Source: Haemophilus parainfluenzae
GTDB lineage: Bacteria > Pseudomonadota > Gammaproteobacteria > Enterobacterales > Pasteurellaceae
Assembly (NCBI RefSeq): GCF_900450995.1
Contig: NZ_UGHY01000002.1
Location: 1,545,001-1,609,000, forward strand
Reading direction: 5' to 3'
Length of the DNA stretch: 64,000 bases
The notes beneath the pieces were generated by a model, which made no database searches, had not been told where the DNA came from, and saw nothing but the letters and a program-made list of their open reading frames with translations. Within the stretch, counting starts at the first letter, position 1, and every line of letters begins with the position of its first letter. Shown here piece after piece: positions 24,592 to 32,216 of the stretch. The position numbers and the translations under genes are program-made.

Positions 24592-25898
24592 TTAATATCC
24601 TACGGTTAAATCCTTGCTTTTACGCGGTCGGCGGCTGTGTGCCATTACAGGCTGCATCACGGCATCGGTTGCCGCAGTTAATGCTAAAAAGCACGCCCAA
24701 GTGCGGTCAGCGTGACCGTTGCTATCGCTTTCAGCGGTAAAGCGTGGCGTGCCGTTTGCCCCTGTAATTTTTTTGAGTTTATGTAAATCTTCTCGCAAAT
24801 TGCTGTTGCCTTGCGGTATACGAATTTTGCGATCTTCAAAGGCGGTTTTGCCAATAGTTGCCATTTTGAGCTTGGTCGATAAATTAAACAGCGTGCCTGC
24901 AATGCGTTTGCCGTGTTCAGCTTGGGCATCTTCTACCATTTTTTCGCCCATTCCTGTTTGGTCAAGATTGCCTGCCACAACGTGATACTGCTTCATAATG
25001 CGGTTGAGTTCGGCAAGTTGTTCACGCAATGGCACACGTTTGAGTTCCACGATTTCACGCGTCCAATAAACATCGCCCACCAATTCAATCACCCAAATAA
25101 CGGTTAAGTCGTTACGAGCCGCAATATCCATTCCCACAAAGCACGAACCGCCTTGATAAAGTTCAGGCTTGCCTGCTTGTTCGTGTTCAACGGCATCAAT
25201 CAAGTCGTAAGAAAGCCAGCTGCTTGCTTCATCAAGCCATTTGAGTTCAAACTCTTGAGCCCACGCATCTTCATCATTCAAACCTTTGCGGAGTTGTTCG
25301 ATATTACGCGGTAAACCGTCTGCCACCGCTTGGTAAATATCCACGGTGTGGCGTGACCATTCGGTATTCTCCAAGTCGGTCATCAACTCGTAAAACTTGT
25401 TGCCCTTGCCGTTAGGCGTTGAAACCACACGTAACTTCCAGCCTGCGGAAATGACAGGGAACAGAGCTTTCCAGATTTCACGACTGTCGGCGTGGAACGC
25501 AAATTCATCTAAAAACACATTCGCCGAAAAACCACGAGCAGTGTCGGGGTTAGCTGGTAATGCTGTGATTTTGGAACCATTGGGGAAAATCACTTCCAAC
25601 GCATTGATGGTTGGGCTAAAAGGCACTTCAGCAATTTCACACGCCACGCCAATGGCTTCAAGGTGGCGTTTTACGCCCTCATTGATGGCTTCTTTCGCTT
25701 GGCGTTCGCCTCGCGATAAAATGACCCATCGGGTGCGTTCTCCCGAGCTTCCGCTGCCAAACAATCCAGCACAATTTCAAAGGTGGTGGTAAAGGTTTTG
25801 CCCGATTGACGGCTAAACATCGCCACTTTGAAACGGCTATCATCTTGCAGCCAGCGTTTTTGGTAATCGTATAAAACGGTGTTATTGGTTGATACCAT
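24592..25898 (-). pseudogene. Terminase large subunit (Mu gp28-like), frameshifted
   Basis: The ATP-driven packaging motor. The N-terminal piece starts at the ATG at 25898 (MVSTNNTVLYDYQKRW) and contains the Walker A region FSRQSGKTFTT. The rest (from about 25740 down) carries Walker B NVFLDEFAF and a nuclease domain with FVGMDIAARNDLTVIWVIE. The two pieces lie in different frames; one extra C in the CCC at 25742-25744 (plus strand) would restore a 435-residue protein through AEARGERTRWVILSRG. The gene is broken as read. A homopolymer sequencing error is the alternative. Confidence 0.88.
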
Positions 25899-26430
25899 AG
25901 ATTTCCAAAATACTTTGTCGCACACGCTCGAGTGTCGGTAAATCTGAGCCGTCTTTTTCGGCGGTGCGTGCGAGTTCATCCAGTTTTGCCTGCACTTTGG
26001 CTTTGTGTTCGGCTTGATATTCTTTCAGCTTCACACTTGCCGTCGTCATTGAGGCGATGTTTTTGCCAATCATACCCAGTGCTTTTAGGCGGTCTTTTAC
26101 GCTTAGGCTTTCCACATTGCGGGCTTCAATCAGCAAATTCATTAAATCAGTTTGCACCAGCCGCATTAGGGCGTCCGATTGGCTATCTCCCTCATCGTCT
26201 ACCTGCTCGGTAATGAGCTTTGCCACTTCTGCCGCGTCTTTAATCGCTTTCAGGCGACTTTCAATTTGTTTGCCATAACGATGAATTGCCGACTTGCTGA
26301 TTTGATAGCCCTTCTCACGCAGGAGATTTTCCAATTCCACATAACCTGAAAAACCGTTCTCAGTTAAGGCGCGTTCCAGCCAGCGGCGAACATCTTCGGG
26401 CAGTTTTTCAATACTTGAGCGAGGTGCCAT
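25882..26430 (-). CDS. Terminase small subunit-like protein (Mu gp27, DUF3486)
   Basis: 182 residues with the DUF3486 start RSSIEKLPEDVRRWLERAL, a helix-turn-helix-like YELENLL/ISKSAIHRYGK region and a long helical C-terminus. It probably recognises phage ends for packaging. Its end overlaps the terminase start by 17 bases. Confidence 0.9.
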   Translation of the reverse strand: MAPRSSIEKLPEDVRRWLERALTENGFSGYVELENLLREKGYQISKSAIHRYGKQIESRLKAIKDAAEVAKLITEQVDDEGDSQSDALMRLVQTDLMNLLIEARNVESLSVKDRLKALGMIGKNIASMTTASVKLKEYQAEHKAKVQAKLDELARTAEKDGSDLPTLERVRQSILEIYGINQ

Positions 26431-26439
26431 AATTTCCCC

Positions 26440-26742
26440 TTACGCCCAATACTTTTCAGGGCGGGCAATACCGGCTTGGCAGTCGATGGTGTATTCCACA
26501 ATGTCCACACCCAAGCGGTTAATATCTGCAAACCACACGCCGTGCGGTTGTTTGGTCAGTTCCACCAGTTTGCGGTCGGAAAGGTATTCCAACTGCTGGC
26601 GGATTTCGTGCGGTGTTACATTTGGGTAAATGCCTGCCATCACATCACGCAAAAATTGTTCGCTGGTGGTGTATGGCATGGCTTTGTGTAAAGTATTGAG
26701 CAAGTGCCAACGCATACCTTCTCGGCGGGCTTTTTCCATCAT
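26440..26742 (-). CDS. Winged-helix phage protein (Mu gp26 position)
   Basis: A 100-residue protein with a winged-helix pattern: MRWHLLNTLHKAMPYTTSEQ, VTPHEIRQQLEYLSDRKLVEL, HGVWFADINRLGVDIVEY. Such proteins stand at this place in Mu-like head operons and may regulate or assist packaging. It overlaps the DUF2730-like gene by four bases. Confidence 0.75.
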   Translation of the reverse strand: MMEKARREGMRWHLLNTLHKAMPYTTSEQFLRDVMAGIYPNVTPHEIRQQLEYLSDRKLVELTKQPHGVWFADINRLGVDIVEYTIDCQAGIARPEKYWA

Positions 26743-27047
26743 TTTGCACTCTCCATTTTGTATAAATCACTTAAGGTTTTGTGTAGGGCGTCCATTTTAG
26801 CTTCCAGCACCGTTTGCCCACGAATGTAGTCATCACGCAGGACATAAACGAGCGGCAGACTCGACTGCATTTGGTTGAATTGCTTTTCCAATTCTTCCAC
26901 TTTGTCGTTTACTTTAAGCTGGTTTTGGTGGCGCTCACTCAAACTGTTTTGGAACTGCGATACTAAAATCTTGGCAAAGCCAAAACAGCAACCGAGAAAC
27001 GACAGCAACAACCCGACCAAGTGCCAAAATTCCACGTTAATGGTCAT
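26739..27047 (-). CDS. Membrane-anchored coiled-coil protein (Mu gp25 / DUF2730-like)
   Basis: The ATG at 27047, with GGAG eight bases upstream, gives 102 residues: one membrane segment (LVGLLLSFLGCCFGFAKIL, about 8-26) and a coiled coil (KVNDKVEELEKQFNQMQSSL). This fits the DUF2730 family found before the terminase genes of Mu-like phages. The role is unknown. Confidence 0.72.
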   Translation of the reverse strand: MTINVEFWHLVGLLLSFLGCCFGFAKILVSQFQNSLSERHQNQLKVNDKVEELEKQFNQMQSSLPLVYVLRDDYIRGQTVLEAKMDALHKTLSDLYKMESAK

Positions 27048-27240
27048 TGTTCGTCTCCTTGCAGATTTCCCGATAGGTCGCGTTATGCACCGCAATTTGA
27101 CGGAGTGTTTCGGTAGTATCTTGGCGACTGGCTTTAATTACCCCAAAACCTGAGCAGCTTGGGTTAATCACGGAGATCGCCTTGTTGTTGCAGGCGGTCA
27201 ATAAGCCCATTGCGATCAGAAGTGCGGTTGTTTTCTTCAT
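27037..27240 (-). CDS. Small lipoprotein, candidate outer-membrane spanin (Rz1-like)
   Basis: 67 residues. Signal peptide MKKTTALLIAMGLLTAC has an LTAC lipobox. The start at 27240 lies inside the preceding Rz-like gene in another frame, the nested layout of Rz/Rz1 pairs. The mature part (SRQDTTETLRQIAVHNATY) resembles short lipoproteins in Mu-like lysis clusters. I infer it is the outer-membrane partner in lysis. Confidence 0.65.
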   Translation of the reverse strand: MKKTTALLIAMGLLTACNNKAISVINPSCSGFGVIKASRQDTTETLRQIAVHNATYREICKETNNDH

Positions 27241-27421
27241 TCTTTTTTCTCGTTTCAAAATGTTTCACTTGAGTTTGAGCTACTACTTTTTCTTGTTGCA
27301 GTTGCTCGTTTTGCTTAAACAAGCGGTCGATTTCTTGCCCTGCCTTGCGAATTTTGTAGCAAGCCACACCCACACCAAGCAATACAATGGCAGAAAAGCC
27401 TAAAATCAGATAAAAAATCAT
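27164..27421 (-). CDS. DUF2681-type membrane/coiled-coil protein, candidate inner-membrane spanin
   Basis: 85 residues: an N-terminal membrane segment (IFYLILGFSAIVLLGVGVAC) and a long periplasmic-type helix (IDRLFKQNEQLQQEKVVAQ). This is the shape of an Rz-like inner-membrane spanin, and the family occurs in Pasteurellaceae prophages. The lipoprotein gene starts within it. Confidence 0.7.
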   Translation of the reverse strand: MIFYLILGFSAIVLLGVGVACYKIRKAGQEIDRLFKQNEQLQQEKVVAQTQVKHFETRKKNEENNRTSDRNGLIDRLQQQGDLRD

Positions 27422-27645
27422 TCTTCTCGCCCCCGATTATTTAACGCATTAGCAAAACCTTTGGTCGCCACGCCACCACCGCAGAATAGGGCGAAGGTGG
27501 TAAAGAGTTCGCCTACATAAGTGCGGTCAAGCCAGACGGCATACACCAAAATGCCTGCCATCAATAACGCTCCGAAAAATTGGATAAAGGCGGTGGTGGA
27601 AAGACGACCGTTATCGTTGGTAATCAACTCACTCAGTTTTTTCAT
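27418..27645 (-). CDS. DUF2644-type membrane protein, holin candidate
   Basis: 75 residues from the ATG at 27645 (AAGGA ten bases upstream). Two membrane segments, IQFFGALLMAGILVYAVWL and VGELFTTFALFCGGGVA, with a charged C-terminus, a class II holin shape. It lies next to the endolysin and spanin genes. Function inferred from position. Confidence 0.68.
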   Translation of the reverse strand: MKKLSELITNDNGRLSTTAFIQFFGALLMAGILVYAVWLDRTYVGELFTTFALFCGGGVATKGFANALNNRGREE

Positions 27646-27985
27646 TTTCTTTTTCCTTGTTGAAATAGTTTTGTTGGGCTGAAGCATAGCCAAAGAAAGT
27701 CAGGATACTCGCACAAACAAAGTAGCCGTAATATGCCAACATAATGCCAAGCAAAGTATTTGTGATCATTTCCCAATGATACTTAGCTTTGGTGTATTGG
27801 AATCTCGGCTTTGAAGAGCCAAAGAACATTGCCAATATCGCAAGTGCGGTCATAAAGTAAAAGAACCATTCATAGGCTTGTACAAGGTTTTTAATGCCTA
27901 ATTCATTGGCAGAAATAAAACCACCGAAAATAATGATTTCCCATACCAAAGAGAAAAAGGTAATTCCGCGAATTTCTCGTTTCAT
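27629..27985 (-). CDS. Multi-pass membrane protein in the lysis cluster
   Basis: About 118 residues from MKREIRGITFF with four hydrophobic stretches (ITFFSLVWEIIIFGGFIS, YEWFFYFMTALAILAMFFG, MITNTLLGIMLAYYGYFVC and the following SILTFFGYA). Not recognised; a second holin or antiholin is possible because of its neighbours. It overlaps the DUF2644 gene by 17 bases. Confidence 0.6.
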   Translation of the reverse strand: MKREIRGITFFSLVWEIIIFGGFISANELGIKNLVQAYEWFFYFMTALAILAMFFGSSKPRFQYTKAKYHWEMITNTLLGIMLAYYGYFVCASILTFFGYASAQQNYFNKEKENEKTE

Positions 27986-27986
27986 T

Positions 27987-28130
27987 TTAGTAACTCCAGC
28001 GTAAGTAAAAGGCAGTAGCAGCGGTTGTGCCACCGTTGATTTTGCGATTTCGTTTGGCGTTGCTACTCATTCGCCAACCTCGTGTAAATTGCTTCTGATG
28101 GTTTGGAAAACGTATTGATGCACTCATCAT
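27987..28130 (-). CDS. Small basic protein between endolysin and membrane gene
   Basis: A 47-residue frame, MMSASIRFPNHQKQFTRGWR onward, ending YLRWSY. It begins immediately after the endolysin stop with AAGGGA just upstream and ends one base before the next gene. It is strongly basic with no membrane segment. The packing suggests a real gene; no function is assigned. Confidence 0.5.
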   Translation of the reverse strand: MMSASIRFPNHQKQFTRGWRMSSNAKRNRKINGGTTAATAFYLRWSY

Positions 28131-28676
28131 TTATCCCTTAAATAAATGCTCAACATTCACGACCTCTTCGCTATCCAGCCAGCTCCACACATCAAAGCAC
28201 GGGCAGTCTTTAATCCATTCGTTTGGGCTGATTGTGCCGTCACCGTTGAGGTCTGGGCTTAGATCACGATGTCCACAAATGCGAGCACTGGGATATTTGG
28301 CTTCTAATTGGCGAAGCAAGTGGTGCAGAGCTTTCCATTGGGCTTCCGTATATTCGCCGTGATTGCGTTTGTCTTTGGTAATCCCTCCGACCAAGCAGAT
28401 ACCAAGGCTGTAAAGGTTATGCCCTTTAACGTGTGCGCCTATTTCGCCCTCTTTGCGACCAGTTTCGACAGTGCCGTCGGTGTCAATCACAAAGTGGTAG
28501 CCAATATGTTGTAAGTGCGGATTGAATTGCTTGTAATTGCCAGCTAAACGCTGAAAGCCACGCTGTTTGTGCCAGTCGTTAATACGCTCTGCAGCGGTTT
28601 GGGTAGCGGTGCGAAGTTGCTTGCCGTTTTGAGTGGCTGAGCAGTGGATCACGATTTTGGTGATGGGAAAAGACAT
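28131..28676 (-). CDS. N-acetylmuramoyl-L-alanine amidase (endolysin)
   Basis: Amidase_2 (T7 lysozyme-like) endolysin of 181 residues: IVIHCSAT with the first zinc histidine, HIGYHFVIDTDG, GAHVKGHNLYSLGICLVGG, and CGHRDLSPD...KDCPCFDV with the last ligands. It cuts the peptidoglycan stem peptide from the glycan at lysis. There is no signal peptide, so it needs a holin. The AGGAG before ATG 28676 is locked in an 18-bp hairpin that also holds the late promoter. Confidence 0.93.
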   Translation of the reverse strand: MSFPITKIVIHCSATQNGKQLRTATQTAAERINDWHKQRGFQRLAGNYKQFNPHLQHIGYHFVIDTDGTVETGRKEGEIGAHVKGHNLYSLGICLVGGITKDKRNHGEYTEAQWKALHHLLRQLEAKYPSARICGHRDLSPDLNGDGTISPNEWIKDCPCFDVWSWLDSEEVVNVEHLFKG

Positions 28677-28680
28677 AAAA

Positions 28681-28766
28681 AAACTCCTATTAACTTTTTA
28701 TAATTAGTTTAAAAGTTAATAGGAGTTTAGATATGATAGAGCTTTTCGCCTTTTAAACTGATTTAG
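28681..28766 (-). promoter_or_regulatory. Predicted late lysis promoter with ribosome-site hairpin
   Basis: Dyad TTTAAACTGATTTAG (28752-28766) behind the stop of the membrane gene, a 22-base spacer, then TAAACT (28724-28729, minus strand). AAACTCCTATTAACTTTT (28711-28728) pairs perfectly with AAAAGTTAATAGGAGTTT (28681-28698), burying AGGAG. A transcript starting near 28717 lacks CTCCT and could be translated. Confidence 0.75.
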
Positions 28767-28769
28767 AAA

Positions 28770-29948
28770 TCAGCCGTAAACAACCTCTATAATATGGAGA
28801 TAAAGACAAAATTTTGTGAAGGCATAGAAGAAACAACTTCCAACAACAACTAATAATAGCCAGTAAAGCATTTCTTGCTTTTTGAGTAACGTTTCAATTT
28901 TTTCTTTATCTTTTTGCCAATCTGGTTTTAATTGTACTGGTACTTTACCTTTTTGTTCAAATTGCTCGACATCATTTCTTAGATTATCTAATACTTGTTT
29001 TTGATAAGTTAATCCTAGAAAACACATCGCACAATAAAAACAAAGTGCCACATATACTAACCAGTTATCCCCTGATTTCAGGGATGTAGGAATAGCTGTT
29101 AAAAGTGGCAAACCCAAAAATTGAGGCAACATTTTACTGATACTGTCATTCACTCTAGAGACAAACTTTTCGCTATTTTCTGTGAGTTTTTTCACAAATT
29201 TCTCATAGCTGAAATTTTCCATATAGAGTGCATATTGTTTTCGCACGGCTTCATCAATTTGTGCAATTTGCTGTAGCACATCAATAATACTCGCCCCTTG
29301 CGGTAAGGTGTCTGCAAAAACAAAGGCTAAAATAGACTTTTTCTCATCAATATGTGAACTGGTCTCTTCATCATTAAGCCAATCACCAAAATCAAGCATT
29401 AGCTGTAGCTGTTGACTATCTAATTCTTGTAATGAGTCACAGAATGATGAAAGTTGTTTAGGCACATCAATCGACAGCTCAAAGGTTTTCTTACTAAAAA
29501 AAATCAGTTTCTTATTCACGTTATCAGAATAAGATGCCATAGAAATAAGTTGATATAAAAAGGCTTTAATTCCCTCATAATTCAAAAGGTATTGTGGCTT
29601 TTCTACATCATCAAACGCGATGTTTTCAGATTTAATAAAGTACGGCTTGTTACTCATCTTCGGATTGTGAAGATGAGTCATATCCCCTTTTACAAATCCT
29701 TCAAAATCATCATACAAACGCCCCAATGCAAGTGCAGGAGAGCCAATGACTAATGGAATAGCGTGGTTGGCTTCTAATTCATTGCTATCCGTTTGGATAC
29801 CTGACTCATCGTAATGCTCATCAGATGAAAGAAATTTAAGTAATTCAACATCTTCTGCAGAATTAGAGCAAAAGATCGCCTTATCCGAGTTCTCAACAAA
29901 CTCAGATTGACGGTAAATTTTAGCTAAATCTGCAAAAGTGATTGTCAT
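28770..29948 (-). CDS. Membrane protein paired with an NdpA-family protein; candidate exclusion/defence effector
   Basis: 392 residues, not recognised. The first 270 residues are soluble (MTITFADLAKIYRQSEFVEN onward, rich in acidic patches). Two strong membrane segments lie near 295-316 and 360-387, with a charged loop between them (KPDWQKDKEKIETLLKKQ); a weaker hydrophobic stretch is near 272-286. Its ATG shares a base with the NdpA-like stop, so the two are translated together. Its stop abuts the late lysis promoter, so it ends the operon that starts at the repressor. An effector that damages the membrane when the partner senses phage DNA is my inference. Confidence 0.75.
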   Translation of the reverse strand: MTITFADLAKIYRQSEFVENSDKAIFCSNSAEDVELLKFLSSDEHYDESGIQTDSNELEANHAIPLVIGSPALALGRLYDDFEGFVKGDMTHLHNPKMSNKPYFIKSENIAFDDVEKPQYLLNYEGIKAFLYQLISMASYSDNVNKKLIFFSKKTFELSIDVPKQLSSFCDSLQELDSQQLQLMLDFGDWLNDEETSSHIDEKKSILAFVFADTLPQGASIIDVLQQIAQIDEAVRKQYALYMENFSYEKFVKKLTENSEKFVSRVNDSISKMLPQFLGLPLLTAIPTSLKSGDNWLVYVALCFYCAMCFLGLTYQKQVLDNLRNDVEQFEQKGKVPVQLKPDWQKDKEKIETLLKKQEMLYWLLLVVVGSCFFYAFTKFCLYLHIIEVVYG

Positions 29949-30916
29949 TATTCAAAGGCTCCTAATAATCCTTCTGGTGGGTTATTGATAATAATTTTAC
30001 CATTATTCAGCTCAATATCGCCACTTGAAACAGCAGTGCGATCAAAACTTAAACGCCAATGCTTTGTTTTACCCGTAAATGTTGAGAGTTTTTTAATGGA
30101 ACGTTTATCAGGAATAAAACCATCTGCAATGCCATTTTCAGCATCTGCCAGTTTATCTTTTAATTCTTGTGGGTTTTCAGACCACACGCGATTAGCGAAC
30201 GTTTCAGCAGAGAATGGCTCTTCATTTTCGCTTATTTCGTATAAGTATGCTTGAGAACGTTCAAAGAAAGCGGTCTTCTGCTCAATATCTAATTCTTGCT
30301 CAGTGGCAAATTCTTCTAGCCGCTCGACCAGTTTTTTCGTTTCTTGTTGGGCAATAAGCACATCATTACAACCTAAGAAAGACTTAAAGTATTGTGCAAT
30401 ATCGCCCTGTCCTTTTAAAAAGCTAATATAACGCTGTTCACCTGCTTGCCACGCGGTTAAGTTAATGCGTCCTGCATATTTTAAGTGTTCAAGGGCAAGT
30501 ACTTCTTCTTCCTCTAACTGCCAGTCTGTTGTAGAAAAAGCAGTTTTCTCAGACAACATCGCAATTAAGAGATATTCACTATGGTTTTCTTCAAAGTGAA
30601 TAATAAAGACTTTTCCGCCTGTCGCTAAAAGTTGCTCTTGAATACGGTTAGATAACGTATTCATCATTCTTTCTGTGGCGTTATAGAAATCTTGATTTTC
30701 CAAATACTCACGCACAATTCTAGGCATCGGGTAGCTATCTTCATCGGCATCAAATTTACCAAATCCCTTTCCTGCCTTTCCTGAATAGGCTTCGACTAAT
30801 TTATTTAGAAAATTTAAATGTACGTTGGTCGGTACAATTTCAGTTGGGCTAGGAACAATGCTTGGGCTACCTTGCGCTTCTTTATTTAAAATATGGTAAA
30901 TAATATGCTTAATCAT
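29948..30916 (-). CDS. Nucleoid-associated protein of the NdpA/YejK (NA37) family
   Basis: 322 residues. NVHLNFLNKLVEAYSGKAGKGFG, the ITLT-type segment GRINLTAWQAGEQRYISFLKG followed by YFKSFLGCND, and FIPDKRSIKKLSTFTG align well with E. coli YejK, which binds DNA and localises to the nucleoid. Phage-borne copies are unusual. AAGGA precedes the ATG. It follows the zinc-ribbon gene by 22 bases and is fused translationally to the membrane gene. It could act as the DNA-sensing half of an exclusion module. Confidence 0.82.
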   Translation of the reverse strand: MIKHIIYHILNKEAQGSPSIVPSPTEIVPTNVHLNFLNKLVEAYSGKAGKGFGKFDADEDSYPMPRIVREYLENQDFYNATERMMNTLSNRIQEQLLATGGKVFIIHFEENHSEYLLIAMLSEKTAFSTTDWQLEEEEVLALEHLKYAGRINLTAWQAGEQRYISFLKGQGDIAQYFKSFLGCNDVLIAQQETKKLVERLEEFATEQELDIEQKTAFFERSQAYLYEISENEEPFSAETFANRVWSENPQELKDKLADAENGIADGFIPDKRSIKKLSTFTGKTKHWRLSFDRTAVSSGDIELNNGKIIINNPPEGLLGAFE

Positions 30917-30938
30917 ATTTTGATTCCTTAATGATAAA

Positions 30939-31331
30939 TTACTGTTGTTCTGCTATTTTTAGCCACATGAAAAGCCATAGCAGGCCGCCGAAAAAGAACC
31001 ATGTCATTTCGGGCGAATGAAAGTATTGTGAACCGATATAGCTAATCACAATACTTAATACAAAACCTACTAAGCCAATTAAAGAGCAAAAGCCTTTTTG
31101 TTTTTCTCGCTCACGTTGCTCTGCAATCTGTTCTTGTTCATTGAAATACTGCTTAATCCCAAAGGTGCATTTGCCGTTGTAGCAGTATTCATTGAAACGG
31201 TAGCTTTCGCCGCCGCACTGTGGGCAAATCACGATGTGTGGGCTGTTTTTATCAATCGCTTTTTCGGGTTGATGAAAGTGGGCTTCATTTATGTTGTTAA
31301 ACTGCTCAACATTGTCAATTTTAAAATCCAT
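30939..31331 (-). CDS. Zinc-ribbon membrane protein coupled to the repressor
   Basis: 130 residues: an N-terminal tail with IDNVEQFNNI, a four-cysteine zinc ribbon (Cys36, Cys39, Cys50, Cys55) and two membrane segments (about 79-103 and 108-127). The start ATG directly follows the TAA of the repressor. The NVEQxNNI motif also occurs near the C-terminus of the repressor. It may tether or sense the repressor at the membrane; this is inference. No family recognised. Confidence 0.72.
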   Translation of the reverse strand: MDFKIDNVEQFNNINEAHFHQPEKAIDKNSPHIVICPQCGGESYRFNEYCYNGKCTFGIKQYFNEQEQIAEQREREKQKGFCSLIGLVGFVLSIVISYIGSQYFHSPEMTWFFFGGLLWLFMWLKIAEQQ

Positions 31332-31841
31332 TTATTTCCCTTTGTTGAACTGAATGCCACCTTCAAGGTGTTCGATGTTGTTTTGTTGTTCTACGTTGCC
31401 AATGTGCATTTTTGTAGCGGAATTGCCTTGCGTTGTGTTAGCCTTCGCCGCCATTTTGGCAACATTCAAAATCATTTCTTTGCCTTCCTTATCAGCGGTC
31501 CGGAAATACTGCAAAAGCAGGTTCTCGGCTGGCATTAAATTTTCCATTTCTCGGTTTGGGTCAAAGTGTGGCTCATCAGGCTTAGGCATATCTTTTAACA
31601 TTTCCTGTTCTATCGCTTCATAGGTTTCACGGCGATGTCCAAGCAAGATGTAATCCATATCAAGGTTTAATTCTGGACATTTGGCTTTTAGGGCGAAGAG
31701 TTCTTTTTCGGGGAAACTTTCTCTCGTTTTTCTTCCATTAAAAGCCGTTGGCTTCATACCTAAAATTTCAGCAATCTCTTTATCCGTTGCTACATTTAGT
31801 TCATTTTTTAAGCGAAGTAACTTTTCTTTAAAGGAATTCAT
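31332..31841 (-). CDS. Prophage CI-type repressor
   Basis: 169 residues. The N-terminal phage CI helix-turn-helix domain (KEKLLRLKNELNVATDKEIAEILGMKPTAFNGRKTRE) binds the operators in the divergent region just upstream. The C-terminus lacks a LexA-type peptidase (no Ser-Lys dyad recognisable), so induction is not by RecA cleavage in the usual way. Residues 149-156 are NVEQQNNI, shared with the next gene. It is the first gene of the predicted lysogenic operon. Confidence 0.88.
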   Translation of the reverse strand: MNSFKEKLLRLKNELNVATDKEIAEILGMKPTAFNGRKTRESFPEKELFALKAKCPELNLDMDYILLGHRRETYEAIEQEMLKDMPKPDEPHFDPNREMENLMPAENLLLQYFRTADKEGKEMILNVAKMAAKANTTQGNSATKMHIGNVEQQNNIEHLEGGIQFNKGK

Positions 31842-31942
31842 AATTTAGCCCTTGATAAATCCATAAATAGGTATAAAATCCACAAATGTGAATTAAGTTG
31901 TTTTAACTTACTGAATTATACCACAACAATAGGAGCTAAATA
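31842..31942. promoter_or_regulatory. Divergent control region of the prophage
   Basis: AT-rich gap between the repressor and the early operon. It holds an inverted repeat TAAGTT-N5-AACTTA (31894-31910) and a direct repeat AAATCCATAAAT / AAATCCACAAAT, both good operator candidates. TATACC near 31919 fits an early -10. Confidence 0.6.
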
Positions 31943-32134
31943 ATGAGCAATGAAGCAAAAACCCCCGATCAAATTCGATTGGAGTTTTATCGAAATGGGC
32001 AAACTTTTCAGCAATGGGCGATTGAAAATGGCTATCACCCCGTGTTGGTGAGTAAGGTGCTAAACGGTGCCGTGAAAGCCAATCGTGGAAAAGGTTTGGA
32101 AGTTGCCGTGAAATTGGGCTTAAAAGCCGCTTAA
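31943..32134 (+). CDS. BcepMu gp16-family DNA-binding protein (Ner-like)
   Basis: 63 residues. IRLEFYRNGQTFQQWAIENG and the HPVLVSKVLNGAVKANRGK helix-turn-helix fit the small phage regulator family named after BcepMu gp16. It is the first early gene, the place of Ner in Mu, and probably silences the early and repressor promoters. GGAG lies six bases upstream of the ATG. Confidence 0.82.
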   Translation: MSNEAKTPDQIRLEFYRNGQTFQQWAIENGYHPVLVSKVLNGAVKANRGKGLEVAVKLGLKAA

Positions 32135-32216
32135 AACTTCTTTTGCTCTTTAACAATTTGGAAAAAACAGCGAAAAATCGACCGCTCTTTATTTTAGAAA
32201 ATAATAGGAGAACAAG

